NCBI RefSeq assembly: GCF_932276165.1
Contig: NC_064000.1
Coordinates: 8,680,001 to 8,744,000, forward strand
DNA from: Plutella xylostella
Lineage: Eukaryota > Arthropoda > Insecta > Lepidoptera > Plutellidae
Direction of reading: 5' to 3'
DNA length: 64,000 nt
Shown: one piece after another, positions 14,101-26,347 of the stretch
Layout: every line of letters starts with the position of its first letter
How positions within the stretch are numbered: position 1 is the first letter of the stretch
Notes under the pieces: model-generated
Told to the model about the DNA's origin: nothing
Seen by the model: the letters and a program-made list of their open reading frames with translations, nothing else
The model's database searches: none
Program-made: the position numbers and the translations under genes

Positions 14101-17100
14101 AATTGATGCAAATCTCCACACTAACGCGATTTAACAATAACAATTCTAATGCGGAGGTATGAGGAAATAGATCTAGTTTTAGATTGCGTCTATGATTATT
14201 ATAAGATAGGTCATAAAAATAACCTACATAATTAAGTAAACAAAGTGTATGCTATTTACATTGAAGATAAGTTTACCTAAGTACGAGAAGGTACCGTGTG
14301 TTTTCCTGTAATAACTAAGTTAACTATGTATTATGATAATGTGGAAGACATAACGATTATGTGCACGTAGGTGAGTTGATGATGATCACAATGATCATTA
14401 TTTGTCACTTATGTAGGTGCCAATTAGATAACACCATAAATGTGTATCAACTCAGCTTTAAATAGTAACACGAATAAAAATAATAAGTGGTGCTCAAAAT
14501 TCAAATCAAACTCAAAAATAAATAAATACAAGCGAGGCGTCCCACCGTCCCAGATGTTTTCTCTCCATCTCTGTCTAGCGCATGTATCTGTCTTGCTCGC
14601 ACGATCACGATGCGATCACGCAGCATGCGCGTGCACAGCGCAAAGCCAACTCGGTCGACCAATCGGCTTGGTTCATCTTTATTTACACTGGCATATCTCT
14701 CGACTAGTTGCCCGACTAATCACGCGAATTCAAATAATGGTTCGGCAAATAGGGAGAATATTAACATGTTATGTGAAAATGCTATGATTTCATTCTTAGG
14801 TAGGTGCCATAAAATGTCATTGCTGGAACAAATGCTTTTGTTACCAATTTCACAGTCTTAAAACAACGACTGCCATTAAGGAAATCATACAATTCAAACA
14901 TACAATGAAACTTTTGAGCAAATAAAAGAATGATAAAGATAATGAAGTTGTCTCCAAAACAAAGGCGTTGAGGACAAAATGAGGTCACTCGCCTTATCCT
15001 ACGAGGAACCAAGGAGGTTAACGAACGCACTGCAACAAGACTCAAACGACATAGTACTATCGAACAAAAAAGTGAGTTGCCACTTTTAAAACAAATCCTT
15101 TGCACTCCCAAATTTGCCTTTGCCTGTCTTTTTTAACCAACCCCATTATTTTAAATTTCTCCCTTTGTATTATTTATTGCTTTCGGACTTTCGCACCTTT
15201 AAGACAATGCAATGTTGTTTTGTGTTTACACATCTGGTGGCAATAGAGACAGTAACTTTTGGTCAACTTGTACCCCATTGGTCAAGAGCGAGTCATTGAT
15301 GGCTGATGCCTGCAAAGGAAAATGATCCTTAAGGGGGTCGACACTTTTTTGTTCGATAGTACGTAGGTAGGTACTAGGAGCCAAGCTAGCGCCCTGCTAA
15401 GCTCTGTCAAGAGGATCGAAGGAAAGGTAGTACAAATTAGACGAAAAAGACAGTATAATGCCGGATACAATGCTTTGGAGTGAGAAGGGTATAGTTTAAT
15501 TATTGCCCTCGTGTGGACTGATAAACAAAACGGCGCAATAGCGGTTAATTAGAATTTAGAAGGCTGAAATAATTTTGCTGACATCAAAACAAGCAAATAA
15601 ATAAGTCTTTTATGTTATGTATGACTATTACTAGCTCAAACGATGGTCATTGGCTGTAATAGATGTAAAAAATACAACCAGTTGACTACCTAGGTGTTGT
15701 AAGTGCTAATAGGCAAGGCGAAAGATTTTGAAATCCTCTTCCGTAATGCAGATAACCATCTATTGATTACAACAAAACCTTTATTTCGGTAATAAACTTA
15801 AGATTTTGGAAATTTAAAGCCATTTTTATAATCATTTTTAAATACTGCGCGAAAACAGCTCGCCGTGTCATGGCGTCGTGTGTGACGTCACACTTACGTA
15901 CGTCAAATTTGTTTACAACAGCAAAGTAAACAAACACTGCGTATTTTTTGTGTTATAAATGAATTCTAAAGTTTATAAGTGGTGTGCAGTGCCTCAGTGC
16001 AAAATACATCAATAACGACACCCAACAAGGTGTTTGTACATGTCCCATACAAGAAAATAATAAGAGATAAATGGTTAAAGCTTGCACGGCGAAACAAACT
16101 TCTTCGGCGAAATAAACTTCTACGAGTTTAAAACGAGTTTGATTGCTACTTAGTCATATTTATATCTAGTGTTAAAGATAACGTAGCTAGTCACGTAGCC
16201 CGCAGAGCCGACGACCGCTGGAGTACAAAGGTTCTGGAGTGGAGATGCCGTGTCGGCAAACGGCGTGTCGGTCGCCCCCCAACCCGTTGGTCTGATGATC
16301 TGCGGAAGGTAGCGGGAAGCCGCTGGATGCAGATGGCGGGTGACCGTTTGGGGTGGCGATCGTTAGGAGAGGCCTATGTCCAACAGTGGACTACAGAAGG
16401 CTGAGAGAGAGAGAGAGTTAAAGATAAATACTAATAAAAAAAACTTACAAAGAGGTTTTCACGTTTCTAAATTCGGAAGAGCAAAATTCTTTATTTGTTG
16501 CAAGGAACTCGCCCAACATCAATAAATCGATCCTGGGCAAATTTGCACTGTTTGCCTTAACAAAACCTGGTTCCATTGTTAAAGATAGATTCGTGTTATA
16601 AAGTCGATAAATCACAAAAACAAATATATATCAATCGTAACGCGCAATCAGTATGTAAGGTAATCAAAACACAGTGTAGCGTACATAAGTATGACGTCAT
16701 GCGCTGTGATTGGCGTTTCAGTCAAAATGGCCGATTGCAGTATTTTACTCTTTTATTTTATTGAAAATCTTATTAATCTCAATTGTTTAAATAAAACTAA
16801 ATCAGTTTTTTAAATCCTTTGAATGTGTATTTTCCTCTAAAGTCATTAAATCTTTGATAATGTAATACTGTCGACACGCCTATTGGTCGGTATATTAAGT
16901 ACTTAACTAGAAAAGTGAGAGTCCCATTAAAATAACTTCTTAAATACATGCTATTAGGGATATATGTAACCAGCAGCTTTTGATAAAAAGGTAGTTTTTA
17001 ACTTCCTACGAGAACGTATAGTAATAATAATAATGTAGGGTAGGATTCATGTTAAAGTTTCTGTTTGTAAACAACAGAATAAAATAACAACTTCATTGGT

Positions 17101-20100
17101 GAAGTTTATCGCTTACTCAATGTCCTTCGAGTCATATTTCATTTACAATCGCAAACATACCTACTAGGTGTTTTAAAACGTGAGTGGTGTGAAAACAAAA
17201 CGGGCGCCATTTTAAGTAAGCCTTTTTAATTTAGTTGCATTATAAAAATACTACTATTTAGGGCGGATTCGGCCAACGTCGAGTAACTATTTACTCACGA
17301 GTAAACTACCAGTTACTCGCGAGTAAGCAGATTTTGCATTCTACCAAACCTGAAAACAAGATAACTAGCTTATCCCAAGAATAAAATGTTATACCGCCAA
17401 AATTGACCGTGTAACGAGCTTATCCGAGAGTAATTTTGTAATGGCGGCAGCACATCAGCTGATTAGAAAACCGTCATAATGACATATAAACACATCTGTC
17501 AAAACATAAACAAAAGTACGTTAAAAGGCAAAGTCTCAGAATAACAACAGCGAATAAAATATTAAAACATAAACAATTTCATACTTTTATAATCCATTCA
17601 AACTAAGTTGGCATGTCATTTCTATTGCATGCTTTGAAACGCAGCTATTTTTATTTTAGTTGCATTACAGTTTCGTTCCTCGTTCATTCAATTTAATCAT
17701 GGTATAACTTGGTAGAATGCAAATGTACTTATCCTAGATATTTACTCGCGTATAATTTTAATTCCGGTATAGTTATTCTCGTGTAACGTGATGTTTGGAC
17801 GAATTCACCCTTAGCTGGATATATTGAAAAATACACTTCTTCGTTCAATACAAGCACGTGTGTTCAGAGAAACATACGTGTCCTAAGATCGCCATCGCAT
17901 ATCTACTGCGGACAAATCGACAATGTTGCTAAATGAAGGTTTAGGGCCAGCAATATCTGCGCTGGTCGATGACTCCTGGCTCCTGGCAGCTCTCCAGCCT
18001 CAGCACGCGTCCCTCGCGTGTCCCCTTCAGATGGAAGTGGAACTCCCACATTTAGTTATGAGGTCATCACTCCAAAATAACCCATAAGTAGGTGTGTATG
18101 TATAGAGCATACAGGCGATGACCGTAAAGGAGTTTTTAACGAGGTTTTTATGTGATGGTCTTTATGGGGTTTTGTTAAGTTGTGCAATATTTTTCTTTTA
18201 AAGATATTTTTGTTTGTTCTACTTTGATTTGTGTGACCAAATGCTTTAGTCTGCAAATTGGACATTTGTGTTTATGCATGCTGCTGACTTGCTGACCTCA
18301 TTTTAGATAACCAATTATTGTTTAACTTTCAAGTTTTCTTCAGGTTTGCATTGCAAATGAAGATGTAGAATTACATATTCACTAAACACAAATTGAGTTT
18401 TTTTCTTCAACTTTAACATGGTCATGTCATTAGGTACAAAAGAAATGCTGCACGCAGCACATAGACAAATTATATTTACGGGCATGTAGGTAGTTTAACT
18501 AAAATAGAACAATTTTATGAAAATTCTATAAGTATTTCACACGTCTGCATCGAAAATACATTTGGCACATCGCCAATAACCTGAAACGGATAACCTATGG
18601 AATAGTCTCCGTTGTGATGTGACGAAAACTCAACGAAACTTTCAAGTTGAATGACATGACTTCACATGACACGCCGACGAAACGCTTTCAATGCCAGGAA
18701 AGAAAATATGAAGTAGCACTTGAACTTTTTAAACGGTCGTTCGGAAGGAACCTCGTGTCTTGGCTGGTGGGTGGAGGGGATGGGGAGTGACTACGTGATC
18801 ACTGCCTCGTGAGATCGAAACACGCTGTTCTAGGAATGAAGAGTTACTTCACACATAATTGCTTGGATTTACACTGGGGATTTCATCATTGCGGTTCTGG
18901 AATGAGGATGCTAAAGGCGCCGCTTTAATATCGACAAATTGAGTATTCTTGAAGGATTTCAATCAAGATAATAAAAAAAAAAAAAAAAATAAAAAAAAAA
19001 AATCATTTATTGGCACCGATAAAACGTTTTTACAATAGTCTGGTGGTTACAATAATTTGGTGAGGAGTTGATCTATATAGTGTTGACAGTGTCCCCTACA
19101 CTAGGTACAACCCGTATCGTGGGGGACGGTAGGCAGGTTATTTGTATTGTTTGGTCAGGTATTCGTTAGGTGGCTTTATAATAAAATTATGGACCATTAA
19201 ATGACATAAATAAACAATTTAGATTTTAAACTAACCAAATTAAACTTAAAACCTAAAACCTAAGTTAAGCAGAATGTAGGATAGAATTTAGGCTCGCTTG
19301 TACACTTTTATAGGAAAAAATATATATAATAGTTATGGATAAATAAAGTCAAATAAACATTAGTTAATATATATAAAATATAAGTTTATAAATATATAAG
19401 CAAAGTATATGTACTTACTCCAGATTATTACACAGGTAGGAACGGTCCTATAAAGGGTTTCAAGGTCATTCCGTTATAGAAATAATGTCCTCAGTTTGGT
19501 CATAATTCAAACCAGTGAGCCATTTTTTCATGGTATCCTTTGCCTCCTTCATTGTAGCATTATTCAAACTACAGTGTTTTATAGCTTTGTTGTATGTATG
19601 TGGGCGAAGAAAATTGGGAAACCTTTGAGAGAACCTTGTGTTTGTGGCATGTACGGGCAATTTAAATGTTCTTTTGGATAAAAGAATGGGATAGTCCGTG
19701 GAGTTAATTGTATTGCGGTGTACTTGTAGACATGTGCGATAAATAAATAGTTGTCTCATTGTTAGCACTTGGCAGTCGGCATATATTTGAGTTGTGGGAT
19801 ACCGTTTCGGCTTTTTGAGCATTACTTTCAGTATGGACCGCTGCGCTCTTTCTAATATTAACATACTTGTTTTAGACGCTCCACCCCAGCATGTGATGCA
19901 GTATCCTAGGACTGATTGACAGAGTGCCATGTATACGTTACGAAGAGTATCTAACTCTGCACCGTTGCGGAGTAAGCGCATAATACGAATTAGCTTTCTT
20001 GCTCTGCCAGAGATGTATTCTATGTGTTTATTAAAGTTCACTTTTTCGTCCAAGATTACTCCGAGATATTTTAAGGAAGATAGCCTTTGGATAGTTTCGC

Positions 20101-23100
20101 AAGAACAGGGTTGTAGTTGATGTTGACACATATGCATTTTTAACTTAAGAGCTGGATCTGGTGCAGACGCTTTAGTTTTATGAAAACATATATCGATCAT
20201 AAATATAGAAAATATTCACCATTGATCGGTATATCCAATAAGATGTCTAAATACTTAATTTGCAGAACGTATGAGTACTTAGATGACATAATTATGGAAA
20301 CCAGAAGAACTAGGTATTGACGACAACCGGACAACCCAGAAGCACATAAAACATTTTTACTATTGCGCTTTATCCGTAAACCAATATGACTTAGAATTGA
20401 TTGCGCCATTCTACATTGCAAATATGTTAGGTGGTAGAAACTGGTAGCTAGTAAATACTGCTATAGTTGTATGTGCCATTGGAGTTTAAGGAAGCACGTA
20501 ATATTGATGGCACATTGGAATTCTGAGCGATAGTTTGTAGGCGGCCATTACTACTATAAATCAGATATTTTGGTAGTTTTAGCACGCTAACAATAAAAAG
20601 TCTTGACATCTAGTCATTCAACATTAAGAGTTGTGGTGCGTATGAAAACCAATTGAACCAAGCATACATTTCTGTAAAAAGACTTCATTTTGTGTTGTTT
20701 CCAGTTAGAGCGCCTTCTCCCAATGGCCTCAGAAACCGGTCTCGCAGCGCCGCGCTCAACTGTTTCCAGTCTATTTGCACAAACAGAAATAGGTTGGACT
20801 TTAATATCAACAGCATTACTTATTCAAGTATTCGTCTAATTTATTCGTAAAGTAACTAGGTAGTTAGCGCGTATTTTTTTATGTGAGCAAATGCGGTGTT
20901 TGCTTTGTGTGTTGCTTCTTTGTTAGCATTAGCAGTTGCCAAGCGCTCTGCGTTAAGTGAACGTTGATGATATTAGAAAGGGCACCTAGTACATTAGCAT
21001 CTACGAGAACTATTGAATAGCTTTAGTATGCAGTGCTTGTTTGATCATTTTTTTACTCCACCACTAGTTTTTAAGGACAAAGGGCTTTGTGTGAATTGAT
21101 TCATAAATAATGAAACCAATGGCCACATATATGGTCAATAATAATTTCACACAATGAGGAAAAAGAGAAAGTAAATAAAAAGAAGCTCAAATGTACATAC
21201 ATTATAATTACTTAGGTATAATTATGATAAAATTTCTAAATGTGTCGATACATATTGTTTTATCATTGCTATTATCAGATCCGGGTAACAAATCCGGCCA
21301 ACATTAGCTTATCTAGATCTCTATTTCCTTTATCATTTCGTACTTTGATCGCAACCCATCCATCAATGTCGTGGTTGCCATTGTACAGACTGTTGAAGTC
21401 AATTACCGTAATGACTACACATAGGTAAACCACTAAAACCCATTGTAAACCAACTAATCATTACCAAATAAAAAATATTTACAACACATTGATAAATTCA
21501 GATTTATTGTCAAGGCATGAAATAATATTGAATTTTGAGAAAGAACGAGTGAGTAAGTAGTGTCCACATTTTTTATGTCGGAAAAGATAAAATATTTCAA
21601 CTATAGTTAAAATTGCGTGAGTGTGACATAATGCGATAAGTTTGACATGGCAAAGTGCGGGAGGTTATCGCTTTCATTATCGTCTTATCCTTATCACCAG
21701 CCAATTTCTACCTATCACCATTTTGCAAAGATCCTGTTAATAAATTGGGTGCGATAACTTTGCGCTCACCCGTTGCCACCTCGGCCACTATCTACGGCTC
21801 ATTGTTTAAGTACCTACATTTACTTACGTAAATCATCAAGATTACTGTTTATTTTATCTGGACTTTTCAATTATGGCCGATGCCTTTATAAGCTGTCGTT
21901 TTAGTTGTTAAGTACATAATCCGAGATACTTTGTTGCTATGTTATAATAATGCTATGTAAGCCAAGGTCCGTTCTGAGTTCTGATCACGCTGCCTTAGCG
22001 TGTTCCAGTCACTTCAAATGACGGATATAACAGCTTGAACACAAAAACTTAAGTCTATTTTTTTATATCTTAACGAGAGATTCGCACTTTTTTTGCACTA
22101 AAACGTGCAGAGGTGACTTCTAAATGCAAAGTTAAATATAGCGACTAAATTATCTCGAATTTTCGGAATGACCTTCATCGAAAAAAGTATGTAGCTTCTG
22201 TCTTTAGCCATGGAGTGTGACTCATGGGCCGTCACGAGTGGACTTCGAGTTCATTATTCAAGTTGTGAGAAATGCTAAATGACCGCAACTTCTTTGTATA
22301 CAAGTACCCACCTACCAATAATCATATTTCCTCTTATATCGTGGTGAGTAGTGTAGTGCCTGATTGCACAAGTCTCATGTAATCTACCAAGTCAAACAAT
22401 TTTTGTATATGTAATTTTTACACCGTTAAAAAACCTAGAAAACTAAGTTTCACTGTAAGGGTATAATTACACACACGATACGTGGAAGAAAAACAGGTAA
22501 TGTCAAGGAATAGTGTGTAATTACAGAAGCACGCTTCGTTAAGAAACTGTGACGGGCGTTTACTGTTGTATACAATGAAGGGGGTGGAATTATTACCGTG
22601 ATTGACAGACTTCAACACGGTGCAGCTAACGGTACCCACATGGACGGAGTTTCACCGAGAGGTACACACTGTGCAAGCCACAGGCAGATGTGTTGTCATA
22701 TTGGTGGCCAACGCTGACATACATTTTGCTTCCAGGGAGTAACTTATTGGGCCAGTAATCGTGAATGCTGATATTACTCGTCTCCTAAAAGGTAAAGCTA
22801 ATTGGTGCCGTGGACGAGACTTTCGCTTTGCATAAAGTATTGGCAAAAGTATGACTGATTCTGTAAAAAGATACATACCGTACACCCCTGTGGTGTTTCA
22901 CCTTTTATTCGAACAGCAGTCCGTAACATCTGAGTTTCGACTCGAACGACCACTAACAAGTTTAATAGTGTATTTAACATAGTTTTTGACAAATACCCAT
23001 AAGGTGTTTTACCACACTAAACATATTTTTATTGGATGACTAGTTTTTGTAGTAAAACCGTGTATTTTTGCATACCTAAAGAACTACAGATGATTCAGTA

Positions 23101-26100
23101 TCACATACAAAAACTAAGTGAGAGTTTCCAAAACAAAGCGATGCCGCACAGTCCAAAAGGATATTGTGACAAACAATGCTAGAACGGCGTGGACCAAAAC
23201 AGGTGACATCACAATCACAGTCCAAAGTCCAGTGTTACAATTGGTGAGTTCACACGAATCAAAGACACACTAGTTAGGTCGTATTCAATTGGGCTGGCTT
23301 GGGAAAAAAATATGGACGTTGGACCCAGACACAGTCGCTAATGGCCCTCGTAAATTGGATCCATATGCACGCGTTAATTGGGAAACCCATTATAAGTCAA
23401 GAATTCCCAAAAGTTGGTAATTCTGGTGCAATCATCGATGTATGTCGGTCATATAATATTATGCTGAATTCAGCTTGTCTCTGAAAACTAGTGATCTAGG
23501 TTGTAGATAATGGCAATAAATAATTTAACAATAAGTAAGTTATTTTAGAATTGTAAGCAGAATATGTTCAGATTGAGCAACATCCTCTGGTTGATTGCGC
23601 AATGTTGCGAATGTATAGGAGGTATTGTTATCGCCGTAACAAAAATGTATTTTGGAATAAAATCCGTGAATATTTATTTTTCCATATCTATGGTCATCTG
23701 CCTTGCCACGTGTTTTGCAGGACATTGAAAGAACAGAATAATAAGTTAAATGTATTGTAATTACTAAATTGTATTGTATATTTTTGCTAAGCATAACAGA
23801 TACTTTAGTTAACATTTTCATTCTTACTGAATTAGGTACACAATAAAAGCATTACATTACATCTCCACAAAGTTGAGATTTTAGATTTTCCTGCAATTGA
23901 TCATGAACCATGAAAAATAACTTACGATTAGAATTTGAATAAAAATATCCACATCTATGGTTAAACTACAATGTAATGTACTTAATGCCGTTAATGATAC
24001 TATCCCATTATCTTTTGACTTGTGACTCATGGCAGTGTCGGGAGCAGTGCCATGGCTGAATGGTTTAATTTTATCGTTTGAATATTTGGACTTTGGAGTC
24101 GAAGCTCCCGCATGACTGAGGTGGAGGCAATTGTGAACTTAACGCTCTTAGAATAAAAGGTTTTTTTGCATTGTATATGGTTATGATAGAAATATCAGAT
24201 TTAGGCCCTGTTCCACAATGTCTAGTTAGTGGCTACCTGTAAGATAAAATACATGCTGTCACTGTCAAAAAAATAATAACAGAGAGTGACAGCATGTATT
24301 TTATCTTACAGTTAGCCACTAACCAGACATTGTGAAACAGGGGCTTAGTATTTTTCCAAATGGTAATAGGTAGTTTTGTAAAAATACTTGAATATAACAA
24401 ACAATGACTTCCGCCGTTTAATTTTCGTCGCTCCGCGCTTTGTTTGACGCTCATTATTATGTAGAGTTATTTTATTCAAAATTTCAATACCATTTCACGG
24501 ACGAATGTATTGTTTTAAGCTATTCACCAGCGGAAGGCAAAATTGCTTTAGAAATCCTTAGCAGTATTCTGCTTCTGATTTCAGAATTCGAACGTAAAAT
24601 TTCAAATTTGGATTGCTAGTTCCAAATCCAACCAGCTTTATTTCGAATTTAGAACGAAAGTTCCCTTGTTCTGAGTGTCGGTTGTAAGGACGCGATCACG
24701 GCGCGCGCACGTGCACCGGTAGAGAGTCGGCCAGCTGTTTGTTCGGCGCGGACTTTGGACCCGGCTCACAATCGCCGGTGTTACGAACGCAGAACGCTGT
24801 TTGAATAATGACACGCCTTGAGCCCGATTCATCGCGCTGCCAGTGATATAAAACCGTTTTCGAAAACTCAATCTTGATCGTTGCTGATAGGGTTTTTTTT
24901 TAGTTCTGTAAAAACCCATCTGTCTTTGATTTTGAAGTACTTCTCTAATCTAATAATAGGTATGGTATAATAGGATCCCTTTGCGTATTAAAGATTGTTA
25001 GTATCTGCTTGGGTTTTGTCTGTCTCTTGTTATCATTCTTGTATTACATTGTCTGCTTGCTTAATTATAGCATTTCGCAGATGACAGATGACCAACATGG
25101 AAAACATGAACCGATGATTAAGACATCATAATTGGATAATGACACGATTCAATGCCAGTAATGCGGAAAGTCTGAAGTCCTACTGGCTGAAGGATTTACA
25201 TCAAGGTGTAACACAAATAGAAAATGTATTGAAAGATATTATAGCATCAAGGCTGAAAATTTCGTGGAGTTGGTGAAATGAGGTTACGTCGCAGTACCCT
25301 TACAACCTATTTCAAATTGGAATACCAACGTAAACTTTTCATCGTTCCAAATTGAAATTTTTATTCCTGGAACGTTGCCAAGATGCTTCAAAGTTGAGAT
25401 TGGGCGCCACTGCATTCTGCTACTGGGAATTTACTACCAAATACGTAGTAATTGTTACTGAGGTGTCTACTTGTCTACTATTAGTCTCTGAAGGACTTAT
25501 ATTAACCAGCACCTTATCATGTTTTCAGTTTTCAAGTGGCCAAGGCATGATATCATTCAGTCCTTTCTTCACACATTAAACAATATGCCAAAGTTATGAT
25601 AAACACGTAGGTAAATCAAGTAAGAATTCTTTATCCAATTTCCAACTTGTCGTTAAACGTGATAGCCGTGTCCGCATACATTACAAGTTCAAGTTAAAGA
25701 CTCCACTGGAACTGATAGGGACATTATTGTAAACAAAGTACCAGGATTCCAGGAAGGCGCAGCACTTCCTATAGAGCTGAAGTGCTTCGTCAGAAATGTG
25801 ATGGTACCAGGGCAGCAGAATGTATAGATTGTAGTAACGCCGCACGTAGGCGAGGCGTGCTACTAACTGCTAGGGTACAAAGTCCACAAGGTAAACGCAG
25901 TGACGCAAGGCGCGAACGTGTCTCTAGCCATGCTTTGTGTAAAATGCTCACTTTATACGAAATTCTACTGCATTTTGTACACTTTCTAATTGTAAAACAA
26001 TGAACAGGTTTCAGGGCAAATGGAAGATGTTGTTGTTTTGAATCTGGAACGCTTCGCGGACAAAGTTGGGTGATACATTCGACTCGGATGGAAAACTATT

Positions 26101-26347
26101 TGAATTTAGAACTACATGATGGTATAAAATATAAGACGCAACAAATAAGGCTGAAATCGTAAAATTAAAAATAAGTTCAGGAAATTAGCTGAAAGAGGAA
26201 AATATACAACATCTAGAATGCTTCACAGAAAGATTACAATGATGTGAAATAGCGATTTCTCACCTTTTCCAGGCAGTCCTGTCCAATGGCATTAGGTTCC
26301 ACCTTCACTTCCAAGATCACAGAATTCGGCTGGCTAATTAACCACAT
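5132..26347 (-). CDS. dnr1: FERM-RING E3 ubiquitin ligase, dnr1/MYLIP (IDOL) family
   Basis: Six coding exons on the minus strand: 26347-26264, 12246-11483, 10204-9988, 8651-8478, 6262-6132 and 5231-5132. All have GT-AG borders and matching phases (0, 2, 0, 0, 2) and give 489 aa; human MYLIP has 445. Exon 1 encodes 28 residues (MWLISQPNS...GQDCLEK), the start of the FERM F1 lobe. Exon 2 continues with VCEKLEIGAEADYFGL and the F1/F2 lobes. Exons 3 and 4 give the PH-like F3 lobe, with HAFYCCETV and RYVFDIRRTCREV. The last two exons hold a C3HC4 RING: Cys430, Cys433, Cys445, His447, Cys450/451, Cys454, Cys461, Cys464. Known for the family: MYLIP ubiquitinates LDL-receptor proteins, and Drosophila Dnr1 restrains the caspase Dredd in the Imd immune pathway. 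Residues 414-425 between FERM and RING are Ser/Arg-rich. The family call is firm; the target in this species is inference. Confidence 0.93.
5371..5487. repeat. Small palindromic MITE
   Basis: A perfect 21-bp inverted repeat, AAATCATAGATGGCGCTAGTA and its complement (5393-5413 and 5446-5466), surrounds a 32-bp centre. Weaker inverted similarity continues outward to about 5371 and 5487. ATAGATGGCGCTAGT recurs near 3275, so it is an interspersed family. It lies in the last dnr1 intron. Confidence 0.6.
6602..8317. mobile_element. 1.7-kb non-autonomous DNA transposon in dnr1 intron
   Basis: The ends form an inverted repeat, AACGTGACCAT at 6602 and ATGGTCACGTT ending at 8317. They are flanked by a direct duplication ATACATACAT (6592-6601 and 8318-8327). 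Because the outer bases are T/A, the true duplication may be 8 to 10 bp; 8 would fit hAT. Just inside, GTCCCGCTTT-type blocks occur at both ends. The AT-rich interior has two copies of a block reading CCTAAAGATAGGTG(T/C)GACGACGA (about 7405-7490 and 7615-7695). No transposase frame is visible. Confidence 0.7.
15054..15362. repeat. MITE with 21-bp terminal inverted repeats
   Basis: GTACTATCGAACAAAAAAGTG at 15054-15074 is repeated in exact inverse complement at 15342-15362. The enclosed 267 bp have no coding signal. A target duplication could not be fixed. It lies in dnr1 intron 1. Confidence 0.6.
15959..16115 (+). pseudogene. Broken THAP zinc-finger fragment, likely from a P-type transposon
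   Basis: The frame from ATG 15959 reads MNSKVYKWCAVPQCK and then hits a stop. One base further over, the frame after position 16000 reads TPNKVFVHVPYK and then KWLKLARRN. Together these are the start of a C2CH THAP domain: C-x4-C, the TP(D/N)K motif, a VP pair and W-L-x-x-ARR. The switch in frame implies a one-base deletion just after the second Cys. The later Cys-x2-His part is missing. THAP fingers are typical of P-element transposases and of host genes derived from them. This copy cannot be functional as it stands. Confidence 0.55.
16185..16425 (+). mobile_element. LINE 3'-end fragment (reverse-transcriptase C-terminus)
   Basis: One plus-strand frame reads DRWSTKVLEWRCRVGKRR, GRPPTRWSDDLRKVAGS and LGEAYVQQWTTEG, then stops. 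It ends in (GA)n simple sequence. This is the C-terminus of a non-LTR retrotransposon common in Lepidoptera; the same tail recurs in this window near 39390, 46570, 50650 and 58860. The copy is truncated at its 5' end. Confidence 0.7.
17261..17810. mobile_element. PIF/Harbinger-like MITE (550 bp)
   Basis: The left end, GGGCGGATTCGGCCAACG, and the inverse of the right end, GGGTGAATTCGTCCAAAC, match at most positions. A 3-bp TTA is duplicated on both sides (17258-17260 and 17811-17813). A TWA duplication with GGG-starting ends is typical of PIF/Harbinger elements. No transposase is present. Confidence 0.6.
17941..18051 (-). other. GC-rich 36-codon open frame, unexplained
   Basis: A distinctly GC-rich block in AT-rich intron DNA carries a minus-strand frame from ATG 18051 to TAA 17941, beginning MWEFHFHLKG and continuing TREGRVLRLESC. 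I recognise no family. It has no convincing splice donor to join it to dnr1, whose first exon is accounted for at 26264-26347. It may be a relic exon, a nested gene fragment or chance. Confidence 0.2.
18968..20205 (-). mobile_element. 5'-truncated Jockey-type LINE, RT C-terminal part
   Basis: The minus-strand frame 20200-19466 (244 aa) contains SSLKYLGVILDEKVNFNKHI, a YCITCWGGAS segment and LILERAQRSILK. These are the thumb and connection region that follows the reverse-transcriptase core in Jockey-like LINEs. The 3' UTR runs on to about 19005 and ends in a T/A homopolymer (18968-19003). The upstream RT core and endonuclease are missing, as expected from 5' truncation on insertion. It lies in dnr1 intron 1. 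Confidence 0.75.
24040..24122 (+). repeat. tRNA-like sequence (decayed tRNA or SINE head)
   Basis: CATGGCTGAATGGTTTA resembles a Ser/Leu-type tRNA A box (TGGCNNAGTGG). About 45 bases later GGAGTCGAAGCTCC resembles a B box. CAGT and ACTG at the ends could pair. The fold is too imperfect for a functional tRNA, so a SINE head or pseudogene is more likely. Confidence 0.3.
24205..24344. repeat. Fold-back MITE (140 bp hairpin)
   Basis: Two arms of about 60 bases, starting GCCCTGTTCCACAATGTCT and ending in near-perfect inverse complement, enclose an AT-rich loop. TTAG stands on both sides and may be the target duplication. No coding content. Confidence 0.65.
24660..24860. promoter_or_regulatory. 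Isolated CpG-rich block, possible promoter or non-coding exon
   Basis: About 200 bases rich in CpG (with GGCGCGCGCACGTGCACCGG) stand in AT-rich surroundings, followed on the plus strand by a TATA-like GATATAAAACC near 24845. It lies about 1.5 kb inside dnr1 intron 1. It could be an alternative promoter, a nested transcript or a repeat; no protein homology is visible on either strand. Confidence 0.25.

Larger units (their letters stand above)
12247..26263 (-). other. Intron 1 of dnr1 (14 kb)
   Basis: This long gap separates the 28-codon first exon from the rest of dnr1. Donor (AAG|GTGAGA at 26264/26263) and acceptor (CTCAG|GTGTGTGAG at 12247/12246) are both good and in phase 0. Apart from the repeats listed separately I see no coding exon with family homology. 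It holds MITEs, two LINE pieces, a broken THAP finger fragment, a tRNA-like sequence and one unexplained GC-rich block. Confidence 0.8.

Noticed and set aside
20653..20850. Possible exon near 20700-20770 because of local GC content
   Set aside because: Neither strand gives a known family; no in-phase splice sites for dnr1. Probably an old repeat piece.
24233..24454. 73-codon minus-strand frame
   Set aside because: It starts in AT-rich DNA and runs through the 24205-24344 fold-back MITE.
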